Source of the DNA: Epiperipatus broadwayi
Lineage: Eukaryota; Onychophora; Udeonychophora; Euonychophora; Peripatidae
NCBI GenBank assembly: GCA_028023455.1
Contig: JAQFVV010006246.1
Coordinates: forward strand, 4,267,501 to 4,331,500
Direction: 5' to 3'
Length of the DNA: 64,000 nucleotides
Made by a program: the position numbers and the translations under genes. Below, piece by piece: positions 34,080 through 45,599 of the stretch (position 1 is the stretch's first letter; the number at the start of each line of letters is the position of its first letter). The notes beneath the pieces were generated by a model that was given only the letters and a program-made list of their open reading frames with translations, was not told the origin of the DNA and did not search any database.

Positions 34080-35760
34080 AAACACATGCCAATATCACAA
34101 AAAACTAACTTCGAAGTCTTAACTGTAAGAGCTAATTCAAGACCTAGAAAAATACACTTTTAATGATGTGAAAAAGTTTTTTTTGGCCATTTCATTATCT
34201 TAAACTGGTAACTTATTGTTTCTTGTATCATTTCACCAAGGACATTATTGTGACATTCCTATAATTTATGGGACTTCATGCTTTGCCTGTCTGATCATCA
34301 ACTCTAAATATTTGGCCATCAAATTTTGTAATGTAATTCAAGGCAAAAAACTGACTTATGGAAAAGACTAAAACATTAAAGCAATCTCACATTGATTGTT
34401 GTTGATGTATAAAGCCAAATCCAAATAACTGGAAGGTTATAATACATAAAACTTCCCAAAAATTAATGGAACCATTTGGAAAAATAATTTTGTTTCAGCC
34501 GACCTATCTCCAGGAAACACCAATTCCCACATATAGTAACAATTTTGAATTTAAAGTAAATCTGGAAAAGGAACATAGACCTCACCAATATCACCATCCT
34601 GACCAAGAGGCCATATTGAACATCTCTATAAGAGACATAAAATTTCAATGCTTCTCTTGCAGGCAGTGAGGGCATTTATCCATCGACTCCATAGGTTGGT
34701 GTCTGCAATGCACCCAAATAGAACTTATGCAATAAAAAAATGAAAAACTTCCACTAAAAACAGCATACATCCACAAAACCAAAATGCTCCCCCCAGATGA
34801 TATGCAGCCCATAGGCCATACAATATACCCAAACAGGCACACCATCAGTAAGTCAACTAGCCACAATTATCAAATCACCAATCAAAAGACTCACCAGGCA
34901 CTTAAATCCAGGAATTAATATTACACTGAAACCAATTTGACTACCACAATTAAAAAACAAAAGTCGAGCACTCCTAATGTTAATATCATATACAACCTTC
35001 AAACTTATGTAATTAACAAAACTCAATCAAAAATTAGAAAGCACATTAGCCCATGTCTCCTGATGAGTTGGCTCCCATTGGCCATACCCTGAATGCAACT
35101 CCACATTATCATCAACCAACAATTCAAACCTTGAACTATAATCATTTAATACACCATCCAAAAAGTGAAATGTTGACTACAGCCCAGAATGTGGTACACA
35201 TTTGATCACCAAAGAGCAATACACCACCACTATCATATGCATCTCCATGGACTTAATTCCAAGTGCAATCATTTAGCCATCCACTTCTCGATTTCCCTAG
35301 TCTGCTACATCCTTCCAAAAGATATGATGATCACAGTGTATCCCAGATTCACCACCCATGGACTGTCACTTCACAGATAAGTGGGAAACCATGGCATGTC
35401 TCACCAAACCCACTATCCACAGCTCCACACCACCAAGCCACTGTCCACTTAATTCAAGAACTTCAATCATTTCAATGTTTCCAACAAATTTGAACTTTGT
35501 ACTTCATATAATCATCCAAGTTCCCACAATTGTAAATATTTAATAATAATAAAAATCATCTTATTTGTTAGAGTGCCTTGAAGGCAAAAATAATACATAT
35601 GTAACTCCCATTATTAGCTTGTAACTTCTCTGTATATATGTAATCACGGCATAATCCTAGTTATACCTATGTATATATCTAAACTATTTTGATGGTACAT
35701 TTGTACCCTACTGATGTAACTTGCCTTTGCTCAATAAAGTTTGCTGCTGACTTTGCAGAG
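34080..35760 (+). mobile_element. A+C-rich retroelement remnant with gag-like region
   Basis: This segment is richer in A and C and poorer in G on the plus strand than its surroundings, and less AT-rich. Its left part contains a CCHC zinc-knuckle remnant (34649-34690). Its right end has a poly(A) signal AATAAA (35733-35738) followed by GTTTGCTGCTGACTTTGCAG. Between them lie only short frames in several phases. I infer an old retroelement (LTR-type or LINE ORF1), but have no terminal repeats to prove it. The Pro/His/Thr-rich frames at 35189-35543 are probably not real genes. Confidence 0.5.
34466..34740 (+). pseudogene. gag/ORF1-like zinc-knuckle fragment
   Basis: The frame from 34466 reads into CFSC, a stop codon two codons later, then GHLSIDS and GWCLQC. 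The spacing C-X2-C-X4-H-X4-(S) is exactly that of a CCHC knuckle with the last Cys changed to Ser (TCC for TGC) and a TGA inside the knuckle. A second partial C-X2-C follows. Upstream residues (HRPHQYHHPDQ, ILNISIRDIKF) fit the segment that precedes knuckles in retroelement nucleocapsid-like proteins. Clearly inactive. Confidence 0.65.
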
Positions 35761-36039
35761 TTAACGTATTATTTTTCTCTTTTTTGGTTGTCGTGTTTAT
35801 TTCATTTTCTCTTTATAATAGCATTATTTAGTGAAATTTTGAGGTTTGATTGTAGTTTAGAATTTATTTCATTTTGTAATCTTTTTATATTTAATTTTAT
35901 TATTATTATTACTGATTTCTTTACCAAGTTATTTTAAAGGTAACCATTTATTCTTTTATTTTTATTCTTGTTTGGAATTTTGCATGGTTATTTTCTTTCT
36001 AGTTTTTTTATTTAAACTATTTTTGTATTTTTATTGTTA
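35761..36039. other. T-rich spacer
   Basis: Strongly T-rich on the plus strand. A 82-codon Phe/Leu/Ile-rich frame here is a composition artefact. Confidence 0.35.
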
Positions 36040-36660
36040 TAGGTAAATGAACAGTACTTCTTGTCAATTGTGGCAATTTTCATTCTAAATGTGCTGCAAG
36101 TGTTAAAAAAAAAAAAGTTCAAGTGAAATATCATCTACAAATAGTGTGGAGGTGTAAAAATTGTAGAGCAGGAACTAATTTAAAGACATTTAAATTATGG
36201 ATCTAGTACTCATTCCTTATCTAATTCTTTAGATAACAATTCTATTTTTGAAATACTCCTTAGCAGATAAATACAAAACATGATATGCTACCTATTTTAC
36301 AAAATAATGGATTCCTTATCTCAGTCTTTTATTAAACTTACTTTAGAACTTGAATTAGTTTAAAATAATATTAAAAAATTGATTAGTGAATTTAATGAAA
36401 GACAATAAAAAAAGTAAAACACAAGATTCTTTGTTATGTAGTTTGCAAAAAAAAGAAATATTTAATGCAGGAAAAATTAAAAAATAATATTGACATTATT
36501 GGTAGTGAACAGGCTGAAGATGAAAGTTTATTTAACATTGTTGAAAATGTAGCAAATAAAAATTAGTATTGTCAGATCTTAATAAAAGTAATATTCAATC
36601 TATATATAAATTGAAGATAGATTTAGGTCTCTGTAATAAAAATTTTGTCAGGCAGTAAAA
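36040..36660 (+). pseudogene. possible LINE ORF1 remnant with PHD-like finger
   Basis: A plus-strand frame gives LVNCGNFHSKCAAS near 36061-36105 and WRCKNCRAG near 36150-36177. The spacing recalls the C..H..C...W.C..C half of the PHD-like fingers found in ORF1 of some Jockey/CR1-group LINEs. Lys/Glu-rich sequence follows, ending near SNIQSIYKLKIDLG and ILPNSG (36590-36710). Many stops are present. The call is tentative. Confidence 0.35.
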
Positions 36661-36699
36661 GATATAAATTATATCTTATCTGATATTTTGCCTAATTCA

Positions 36700-36879
36700 G
36701 GGTGGCTCAGTTGATTAGAACATTACCTTAAAATTCAATTCTCAAGAATCTAAGGTCCAGGTTCAAATCCCATGCTAGTACTGTCACTGGTCATGCCAGC
36801 AACATCTGAAGAAGGGAGAATAATACCTCTCAAAATCTTGTGCATATACTAACCTATTTTATATGCTATTACTAACAGT

Positions 36880-36940
<61 letters not shown>

Positions 36941-36950
36941 CCCCCCCCCT

Positions 36951-37001
<51 letters not shown>

Positions 37002-37220
37002 CCCCCCTCCCTCCTCTCTTTTCTTCTTTTTTTCTTCCCTCCCCCCCTCCCCCCCCTTTCTTTTTCTTTCTTCTCTTCTCCCCCCTCCCCCTTCCCCCCC
37101 AATATATTTGGAATATTTAATTAAAGTTAAATTTTTCTAAAGACATTCAAATACACAGATGATGAAAATAGTCCAACATAAAAATACAACTAGAACACCA
37201 TCATCACAAACCTTCAAGAA
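36700..37220 (+). mobile_element. longer tRNA-derived SINE, copy C, split by a poly-C expansion
   Basis: Begins GGGTGGCTCAGTTGATTAGA (box A region), has GGTTCAAATCCCATGC (box B), and continues ACTGTCACTGGTCATGCCAG, AATACCTCTCAAAATC and CTATTACTAACAGTTG. The homology is then interrupted by the C/T tract at 36882-37100. It resumes AATATATTTGGAATATTTAA and ends CACAAACCTTCAAG. Apart from the tract it matches copies A and B, so the tract arose inside the SINE body. This copy defines the most complete 5' end. Confidence 0.8.
36882..37100 (+). repeat. ~220-bp poly-C / C+T microsatellite
   Basis: A nearly pure C run of about 125 bases with a few T interruptions grades into CTCC/TTCTTT-rich sequence. 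It sits exactly between ACAGTTG and AATATATTTGG of a SINE. Open frames through it (polyproline, polyglycine) are meaningless. Confidence 0.95.
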
Positions 37221-37227
37221 AACAATA

Positions 37228-38094
37228 AGCATATATATTTTTAAATTATTTATTCCTGAAAATTGTGGGGAAGGATTAAGGAACTTAAAGAGCTTTCCAA
37301 GGAAGTTATTTCTAGAAATTATTTTTGATCTTTTATTTTAGATAAAAGAAAATCAAGTCAAATTTACTACTAAATAACATGGAATAAGTAGCAGCAGATA
37401 TATTATAGGCAGTTTCTTATTGTTTTGAGATATTTTTCAATTTTAAGAAAACTCTTGATTATAGATAAATTTCCTAATTTTGTTTCTGCAAAATGACTAA
37501 TGGATATATTAAAGTTGGTCAAAGAACTGAATCCTTTAGTAGTTCCTGGATCTGTAAAAGTTTGTATCCACTGTGATCATCATTCAGTGTCACTCGAAAT
37601 TTTCTAAATAAATTAATAATTTTCCTGTATTTGAGAATTTTAGAAACTGTTGAATCACTTTTCCAAACAGAATCATAAGCTGAATAAAATTAGCATCCAG
37701 TTATTATTTAAAAACTCATTCAAAGCAGCTCCCCCGACTATCGACTATTGGCAACTTTTTTTTTCACGATTTATTCAAAAATACTGTAGAAAACATTTAT
37801 TGGGTAATAATTTTTGGGGGTCATTGTTGAGTTTATTCATTTTAATATCGTATTATTGGAATATCTATGAATAATTTTGACTGAATATACTATTCCTCTG
37901 TAAAACTGATAGTAAGGGACTGAAATCCTATAAAAGAATAAATATTTATTGACAATCTTACACTTTTATTTTGTCTTAATAGTAAATATATTGTAAATAA
38001 TTTATTGTATTGGAATATAAGCAATATACGATAGATGTTCTATCCTAGCAATGAATATTACTTTATTGTAGCAATTGAGTTTTCTATCCATTTC
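37228..38094. other. intronic AT-rich sequence
   Basis: No exon or element can be supported. Confidence 0.4.
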
Positions 38095-38165
38095 TGTAGT
38101 GAAATATTATTGAATAATCTCTAGTCTAATGAATGACTAATAAAAATTATTAATGCTCTAAAAAA
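38095..38165 (+). repeat. fragment related to the 48-kb foldback arm
   Basis: TCTAGTCTAATGAATGACTA and the following ATAAAAATTATTAAT match the right arm of the foldback at 48255-48785. It is a solo arm piece. Confidence 0.6.
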
Positions 38166-38949
38166 TGCTCTATCCTAAGCTTTTTTTTTAATTCGACTGA
38201 CGAGCTTTTATTTTATCTTTATTATTTAAAACTATTAGCATGCTGGATTAGGTCTTTATTAATTGTTAAATGAATAAAAAATATAAGTTTTTATTTTATC
38301 TAAAACTTTATTAGCAAGCTGAAATAAGCTTTATTAATCATTAAATAAATAAATAAAACTGAAAAATCTATTTGCATTATTACTATTCGTACAACGTCTA
38401 GCATTAAATTCTCAAATAATTTTTTATCTTATCTCAACAAGCTGCGATGTCTCGACGAATAATAAAATTCAATAGATGATAAATCTGATAATGCTTTTAG
38501 AAAAAGATTTTTTAAAAAGTTTTCCGAGAAAGAAAATAATACAGCAAATAAATTTATTCTACATTGATATATCAGATGCATCACTCTATGACTGATATCT
38601 CACTATTTTTCATAAATTCTTCAAAGTATTAATTTTACTGCAGAATAAAACTTTTAGTTCAAATAGTATTTTTCCATCTTTTCTACTTTTCAGCAACTTT
38701 CTTTATTCATACATAACACAGGTGTTTTCTTTCTAGCTCAGTTACCATGTCTAGTTTCTTTTAAGTTGCTTAATTTATTTAATAATTGGTCTTTTTCTCA
38801 TATATTTGTTTTTCATATTAATCATAACATATAGTATATATATCTCCATACTTAGTTCTGTGACCTGCAGTGCATTTTTTTAAATAGTATCTTATCTAAA
38901 CCCATTGAGAGCAATCCATTTTCCAAATAAATGCCAAGACATTTTTCCT
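38166..38949. other. intronic AT-rich sequence
   Basis: Nothing recognised. Confidence 0.35.
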
Positions 38950-39960
38950 TTTAATTATAATTTGTTTCTATAATGATGTTTGAAAGGTTAATTCTATTAG
39001 CAGTTTTATCTATTACTATCACAATTTTAAAACTAGTCAATCCACTTCAGGATTATATCTATATCTTTTACATTCTCTTAAAATTCAGTTTAAGACTTCA
39101 CCATCTATCATCATTACCTTTCTAGCAATATATTAGCCCATCTCTTATTTCAGTCTGCTAATTTTTTTAATGATAGCCATATCTGTTTATTCTCTCATCC
39201 AGATATTATTACTTCCAATCCTTTCCAGACTTATTGAACAGTCTTAAATCTATTAAATCTTAGAATAAATAGAAATTGGGAAAATATTAAAACTTTTTTT
39301 TCAAATATACAATTTTTGTTTAATATTTAATTCTACTAAAATATTCCAACCAATTGTAAATCTATGATTAATTAATCCATTCTGTTTCCATCTGTATTAA
39401 TAACTTAAAATATGTATTTATTAACTTCTAATTTATGATTATCAATAATAAAAATATTCCTTTTTCTGAGAAAATCCATTGAACATTATTTTAGTTTTTT
39501 TAGTATTTATTTCTAATCCTACTTTATCTGATAACTCTTGCAACATTTCCTGAAATTGTGAAGCATTATTTACAAAAGCAATTATATACAAAATCTAGGA
39601 GACTTAATTTATATATTAATTTCACTTCCCAGTAATTCACAATATATTGGCAAAACTGCTGTAAAAGATGTGAAAGTAAGGAATTTGTTATATACCCATA
39701 TCATTGTTATGCATTTTAACATTCTTCAGAATATGATAATAACTTATTTTACATTTTGATAGTCCAAAACTTTAATCACTTTCGAAATGCTCATAGAACC
39801 AAATGCTTGTTGTTAAATCCGAAGTTCATTATATTTGTCTTTGTAAACATTTTATAAAGAATTTATATAAAACTGATAAGGTCTTTAATTTCTAATAATT
39901 TAATAAAAAAATTGAAATTTTATCTTTTTTTGGGGTAGAAAAGGTAGTCTATATAATTTA
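38950..39960 (-). pseudogene. RTE-type LINE, 3' half
   Basis: On the minus strand, 39830-39740 gives the post-motif-A block (AFGSMSISKVIKVLDYQNV). 39620-39480 gives the block ending LQELSDKVG, and 39220-39080 gives TDMAIIKKISRLK then YIARKVMMIDGEVLN, resembling the C-terminal RLKWRWAGHIAR...W segment of RTE/LINE ORF2. It runs parallel to the 8.7-kb copy, so it is the same family and strand. Heavily decayed. Confidence 0.65.
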
Positions 39961-40212
39961 AATTTAACCTTTATTAATATTTAGCATGCTTTCGATATAT
40001 AACATGATAATAGCAATCTCATTTCTTTAATGTTCCAAGCTTATATGTATACTGGATAAATACTTAAAAACATTTAAATTTATATATTTAATATTCAAAA
40101 ATATTTAAATCTTTTGAAAGATCTCACCTCTTTGAGAGAGGGATGCTTGTCTTTTTTGTTTATCAAACTTTTGCTATTGCCCAAGCCTATTTAATTTTTT
40201 CATTTTCTGTCT

Positions 40213-40640
40213 TCCCTCTCAGTGCGTACAATTTCAGATCTAGACAAATCGAATTTATGCAGAATTTTGTTCATGGTCTATGAGGAATATTCACTACTTT
40301 TTATGTGCTGTATTGTATAAGTTTATGAAAAAATAGGCAAAACTCTCCATACAGTAATGCCACTCAGTGCAAGCCAGAATAATCAATGTTTTAATGACAG
40401 TTATGATTAAGCATAAGAAATGGTGATCATGTGATAAGTATTTATGCTGGGCTAATCTTATCGAGAGATCAAACCTCAATTTGCAATAATATACAAACTT
40501 ACACATAGAGACTAGCCCAGCACAAATACCTATACAATAGAGCACAGGAGTAGTAAATATTCCTGAATGTTTATAGACCTTGAACAAAATTCTGCATAAA
40601 TTTGATTTTTCTAGAGCTGGAATTGTGTGCAGAGAGAAGG
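40213..40640. mobile_element. foldback element with nested insertion
   Basis: The left arm contains TTTATGCAGAATTTTGTTCA and GAATATTCACTAC. It continues, after a 106-bp insertion, with ATTTATGCTGGGCTAATCT. The right arm is the reverse complement (AGACTAGCCCAGCACAAATA ... GTAAATATTCC ... TGAACAAAATTCTGCATAAA). Arms are about 110-130 bp. The uninterrupted right arm gives the empty target sequence for the insertion. Confidence 0.8.
40328..40433. mobile_element. palindromic retroposon-like element, copy d (truncated)
   Basis: Carries GGCAAAACTCTCCATACAGT plus the tail TTAAGCATAAGAAATGGTGA and TCATGTGAT but lacks the middle. Flanks are ATAAGTTTATG (40317-40327) and ATAAGTATTTATG (40434-40446), a target duplication with one 2-base indel. 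It lies in the left arm of a foldback. Confidence 0.75.
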
Positions 40641-40646
40641 AATATT

Positions 40647-41299
40647 GAATAAATAAATGTAAATGTTTTTAGAAATTAAAATGTTTACCAAGAATACATA
40701 TAAGCTTGAAACACTAAAAAATGAAATTCTTATGTTACATATTGAAAGCATGCTAAATATGTTCAGAACAAACACTTATGTGAATGTTTTAATTACCCAG
40801 AAAAAAGAAAAAAAACAACCTTTGCTATTGATTTATATAATTTTCTGCAGGACTTTTTCACATTTTTTTTTTGTCTCATTATTTAAACAACTTTTTTTAA
40901 TATGAATATCTTATATTTTTGCAATGTTTATTCTTATCTACTTTTCTTGCCATTTCTAATTATACCTTAAGTATTCCTTCTTGTTTTTATATATTGTATC
41001 AACCTTAGATGAAAATTTACTGGTGAATTGGTGCTTTTTTTTAATGAGCTATCTTTTTGTAGTTCTTGGTAAAGTATGTTATCTTTTTATTAATCACAGT
41101 TAAGTTTGAACCTTCTTTAGGTTCTAATTTAAATGATACTTCTGTATTAGACCCGATGCCTGTGTTTGCAACAGCAGAGTGCCATATTAAAAAAAAAAAA
41201 ATATTTTATAATAAAAAAGGATATATATGACATTTTCTCTTCACTATATTTGATGTAAAAAGCAGTTTCATTATTTTTTTAAATATTCCACAGTTTGTA
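40647..41299. other. intronic AT-rich sequence
   Basis: An 80-codon frame at 40663-40905 has no supporting context. Nothing else is recognised. Confidence 0.35.
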
Positions 41300-41820
41300 C
41301 TATTGATTATAATCAATAAAAAATAGATTTTATTCCTATCATTTTTCGATTGTTAACTTTCAATTATTTTCCTACCAACATTCTATAATTTATATAATCC
41401 AACCAAAGATTTTACTGCAATCAATAAGAAATGAGAGAGAATGGGAAATTCCTATCATTTTATGGCTGTTTCAATTACCTATCTTGTATTATCTTTTGTT
41501 TCTTGATCTTTGATAAAACCAGCTTCTACATCTGGAAGTTCTTCAATGTAAAGTTGTAATTTGTTCAGAATGAACTTAGTCTAATTTAATCAGTCTTATT
41601 TGCTAAGTTTTTGTAAAATTTCTGATGTAATTCCATGGATATCAGTAACTCATCTTTTGGCAGTGGAGGCAAATTAATCTGATCTATCTACATTTATAAG
41701 AGCTGTATGCAGAGCACCTTGTCAAAAGTCTTTAGATGGTAATTGTAATATAGCTTTTACATTACTTCATTCATTTTTTAATACTTTAATTTTAATCCTG
41801 TGACATTTTTTAACAACATA
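41300..41820 (-). pseudogene. decayed LINE reverse transcriptase fragment
   Basis: Minus-strand frames give ALINVDRSD (near 41690), ELPDVEAGFIKDQ then ETKDNTR (41550-41490), and a following VIETAIK segment. The pattern ELPDVQAGFRKGRGTRDQI is familiar from RTE/BovB-like and related LINEs. A motif A remnant is suspected near 41410 but is frame-shifted. Limits are approximate. Confidence 0.5.
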
Positions 41821-43194
41821 CACATGGATAATATTTTTTAATCTCATAAAAAATTTTTCTCCATATATAAATATGGTTACAATATTTTTATCCTTCCTAT
41901 AGAATTTTTGAAATTTTTTGTGTATTAGCATTATTACATTTTAATGTTTTTATTTAATTCAATATTTACAATAATATTAAGTCATCACAATATTTACGAG
42001 TTCTAGATAAGCTTGAGGTGAAGACTAGCAAATTTTTGTTAATTTAACATCTAAAATTATGTACTGTTTAACATGCATACTGGTTGCCCATCTAAAAAAT
42101 ACTATTAGTTTTGTAATTCCGAGCATAGGTTAAATGTTATCACTTGTATGATTTATGACTTCTGGAATGAAATGCAAACAAAGAGTTGCCATGAGATTAC
42201 TTTCATAGTTTATCATATAAATTGATGGTTAGAGAGCATTTAAAAAATATATATTCCATGAACATTCAAGTGGCAAATTGATCCGGAAACTATAATTTTT
42301 GAATCCATCTTTTAATAGACAAGTACTTTTAAATCATTTGGGGAAAATTAAAAAATACTAAAAATAAAAAAGCTTAACTTTCATGTAAACTATGTTAAGC
42401 AAATCTTTTTTAAAAAAATATGGCAAAGCATTAAAAAGTGTAAATAGTTTTATCTTAAACTGTGTATCTTGATTATGAAGAATTTTAGAAATTTTAAATT
42501 TATTTAATACAATTTGTTTTTCACATTAGAAAGTAAGAACAATTAAAATCAACAAATCAAATTTTTATCTTGGATATTAATATTTAAAAGAGATATCTAT
42601 AAATAAATAGAAGATTAACTAAAGTTTGGAAATACATTTCAGCATTATTATGAAAATTGTCTGGCAAAGGAGTGAATGTAGTAAAGATTTCAATAGATGG
42701 AAAAATATATACCTAGCTATTTACATTTTCTAAAGCATCCTACCTGCTTGAGATCATGGGACAGTATTTGAATATAAACAATGACATATATTGAATACAT
42801 AAATACTTTCAGAAAATTATACATCTAGTTTTCCTAATATTTTGTAAATATGTTTTTTTCCCAGACCAAAATTTTCAAACATTTCTTTTTAGAAAATAAT
42901 AAAATTGTATAAATTATATTGAGTGCTATTTACATTGCAGTTGTATCTTCTTCCAATGTCCTTATCTTTTTGTCATCAGCATTTAAATATTTTCAGATTA
43001 TGGAGAGACAAAAATATTTTTAACCAATTAGTACTTAATATTTTTGAATATATTAATATAGAAATGAAAAAAATTATACCAGTGGTTTTCTGGGTAGCTA
43101 TGCCTTTCTCAGCAATATAATAGTTGCATTAGATTTTAATATTTTTTTAAAGGGAAGCATACATTTTTCTTTTGCTATCCATATGTCATTTGCT
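41821..43194. other. intronic AT-rich sequence
   Basis: Nothing recognised. Confidence 0.4.
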
Positions 43195-43335
43195 GTAAGC
43201 TTTAGTAATGGATGCTAAATAGTAGTTCTTTACAAATCCCTATCCTGTGTTGTCTGATCCAATCTTCCCTAATTAGTTTTGAGCTTGTGGTTTCATTAAT
43301 GAAGAGCTTTGAATTTTGGAATAATGCTGTACATA
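43195..43335. mobile_element. highly diverged palindromic-element copy
   Basis: Faint matches to the family body: GTAATGGATGCT, GATCCAATCTTCCCTAATTAG then TTTTGAGCTTGTGG, TTAATGAAGAGC and AATGCTGTAC, in the right order and spacing. Confidence 0.45.
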
Positions 43336-43970
43336 TTTCTTTAGGTAACCATCATTTATTTCTCTGTTATAATATGTAATGGAAAATGTGTAGACTTCTT
43401 GTACAAATTGTAATATATGTTAAGTGCACTGAGGCACAGCAATGTGGATAAAGCAGAATAATAAAACAATGGCTTAGCACTTTTGAGGGTTTGCTGTGTC
43501 TTCATATTGATAGCAGAATCAGAATAGAAAAATTGTGAAATATCTTTGTAGGTGAATGGTATTTATATTTGTGTAAATTATAGTTTAAGAGTGTCCAATA
43601 AAAATTGAAGAAACATGATTCTAGCATATATGTTTGTTATCATACTTTCCTAATTTTACATTTTGAGTCTGTTCTTTTCTGGATTGACAGATGCTTTTTT
43701 GTGTTGACATTGTTATATATGGGTGTATAGGAATGCCTGAGATTCTCCATAGTATGTTGCTTTGCATCCAGTTTGGGAGCATTTAATTTTATATATGGTG
43801 TTGGGAGTCAGTTTGGATTCAATTCCATCCTTGGAATTATTAAATAGTCTATTGATAAGGGAAGAGAGTTTTGAAACTTGGCCAAAAGGTTGAGAAAATT
43901 TTTATTAAACCTTTTTCTTAATATGAGAATGTATTTCAGGAATAGCCAAAGTCTGTGGTTGTTGTAATAA
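43336..43970. other. intronic sequence, less AT-rich, unrecognised
   Basis: Slightly richer in G than the surroundings, but with no open frame, RNA motif or known repeat that I can identify. Confidence 0.3.
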
Positions 43971-44190
43971 TAACTCTTCATGCATTACTGTCACCCAGTG
44001 AAAGCCATAATAATTGATGGATATTAGATTTTTGCATAAAAATCCCTGTTGACTACTCATCCAATATCCCAGACTAACTTGTAGCTTGTGACCTTTATCA
44101 GTAAAGGAGCCTTGGATCTAAGAGCACTAAATGTAGATCCTTGGATCCTAATGTAACCCATGTGCAGCCATCTTTTAACTTTTCAGTGAA
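43971..44190. mobile_element. diverged palindromic-element copy e
   Basis: Shares TTTTGCATAAAAATCCCTG, CTACTCATCCAATATCCCAG, GTAGCTTGTGACCTTTATCA and GGAGCCTTGGATCTAAGAGC with copies b, c and f. No target duplication was identified. Confidence 0.65.
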
Positions 44191-44360
44191 TTATCAAGCT
44201 ATGAGTCCCAAATAAAAACGTTTTCAATCCAAGCTAATTTGCTTGTATAATCATACCACTTCTTGTTCTCACACTATCTGTCAAGACAGTAGCAACTCTC
44301 TACATAGTTATGCCAGAAATGGAATGAACTTGAAGCTCCAAGTCTGATATCTTTTCAATA

Positions 44361-44430
44361 AATATCTGAGATACTTGCCAAGTCAATATCTGAGATACTT
44401 TCCAAGTCAATATCTGAGATACTTGCCAAG
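44361..44430 (+). repeat. 24-bp tandem repeat, ~3 units
   Basis: AATATCTGAGATACTTGCCA then AGTC, three near-identical copies (one G>T change). Confidence 0.9.
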
Positions 44431-44801
44431 GAAGATGATGAATCGAATCTGGGGTAGTCCTGGAATAACTATGTGAGATTATCAGATATTTGTCTTGAAT
44501 AAAAGTTTAATTCTTATGGGTGGCTTATTCTTTGGACTAATCAATCATTTGTTACATGCTTTGCTCATTTGAGTTGCATGTCTTAGAGTCTCCTTCTAAT
44601 ACAGTAATACAAGTCAATCTCCATGAGTTTAAGATAACTAGTTAATTGCCTGCAGACTTTTTGTCTTAGTAGTGGAATATATCAAATTCTTTGGGTTTTG
44701 GTATAAAGAACTGTAACATATTTATCATTTATTTAATTACTTGTATAAATTGTAAATAGTTATTGTGTAAATAAAGGTTTTTTATTTAAATAAAAAAAAA
44801 A

Positions 44802-45397
44802 TTCATTTTAGGGGAAATATTGAAAAAGTCTTACAACAACAACCATAAGTTTTTAAAAAGGCAAGTAAGTGCCAAGAAAATTAAGAGATAAACTGATGAG
44901 TCAAATTATAATACTGTTCTTGTATATAGTATGTAATAAAAACTATGGATTTATGGATCTTGAACATGTGATTATAATATTAACCGTACTAGGTAAAACT
45001 GATTATCATTCCCAACAAACTATTGTTAATTGATTATATTGGCTTTAAGGCAAAGACATCTAATGAAACTTTTTTTTCATATGTCATAGCATCTGCTGGG
45101 ACGTGAACTCACAACTGTCTGCAACCAACTACTTGCTTGCATGGCGGCTGTGATACCTCTCGGCTAACAACGCAAGACATGAAACATTTATTTGTTAAGA
45201 ATGATAATCAGTTTTACTTAGCAAGGCAAATATTATAGTCACATGTTCAAGGTTCATAAATCCATAGTTTTTATTAAATGCTATACAATTATTATAATTT
45301 GACTTAATTAGTTTATTCTTAATTTTCTTGTCCCTACTTGCCTTTTTAAAAACCTATTGTTGTTGTAAGACTTTTTTCAATATTTCCCTAAAATGAA
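44802..45397. mobile_element. ~600-bp foldback element with SINE in the spacer
   Basis: The left arm runs TTCATTTTAGGGGAAATATT ... AAGTCTTACAACAACAACC ... AAAACTATGGATTTATGGAT ... AAAACTGATTATCATTC. The right arm is its reverse complement, ending AATATTTCCCTAAAATGAA. Arms are ~200 bp with few differences. The ~190-bp spacer contains a short tRNA SINE. Confidence 0.85.
45070..45173 (-). mobile_element. short tRNA-derived SINE, copy 4
   Basis: The reverse complement of this stretch matches the 13327 copy closely (GCGTTGTTAGCCGAGAGGTA, GCCGCCATGCAAG, then ATGCTATGACATATGAAAAA). The target duplication is AAGACATCTAATGAAAC (45053-45069) versus AAGACATGAAAC (45174-45185), with a 5-base indel. It is inserted in the spacer of a foldback element. 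Confidence 0.85.
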
Positions 45398-45599
45398 ATA
45401 TTTATATATATGTTATACTTAATGTTTTCACAGTTATATGATGTAGATAAATTATAACTTTTTGGGATATACCATGTATTGTTTTCCATTAAACACCGAT
45501 ATATATATATTGTAACCTTATGGTTGGGTTCAATGTTTGTCAACCCTTATTTATGTGGTCAAATGTGTAAAATTTTAAATTTTAATTAAAAAAGTTTGC

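Noticed and set aside
34463-34866. Minus-strand frames overlapping the zinc-knuckle region
   Set aside because: Shadows of the plus-strand gag-like remnant; the Trp/Cys-rich composition comes from the reverse complement of the knuckle region.
35189-35543. His/Pro/Ser-rich overlapping frames that look protein-like
   Set aside because: All three phases are open because the block is C-rich and G-poor; no motif continues across and no family is recognised.
36863-37124. Polyproline/polyglycine open frames
   Set aside because: They are translations of the C/T microsatellite in three frames, without start or splice context.
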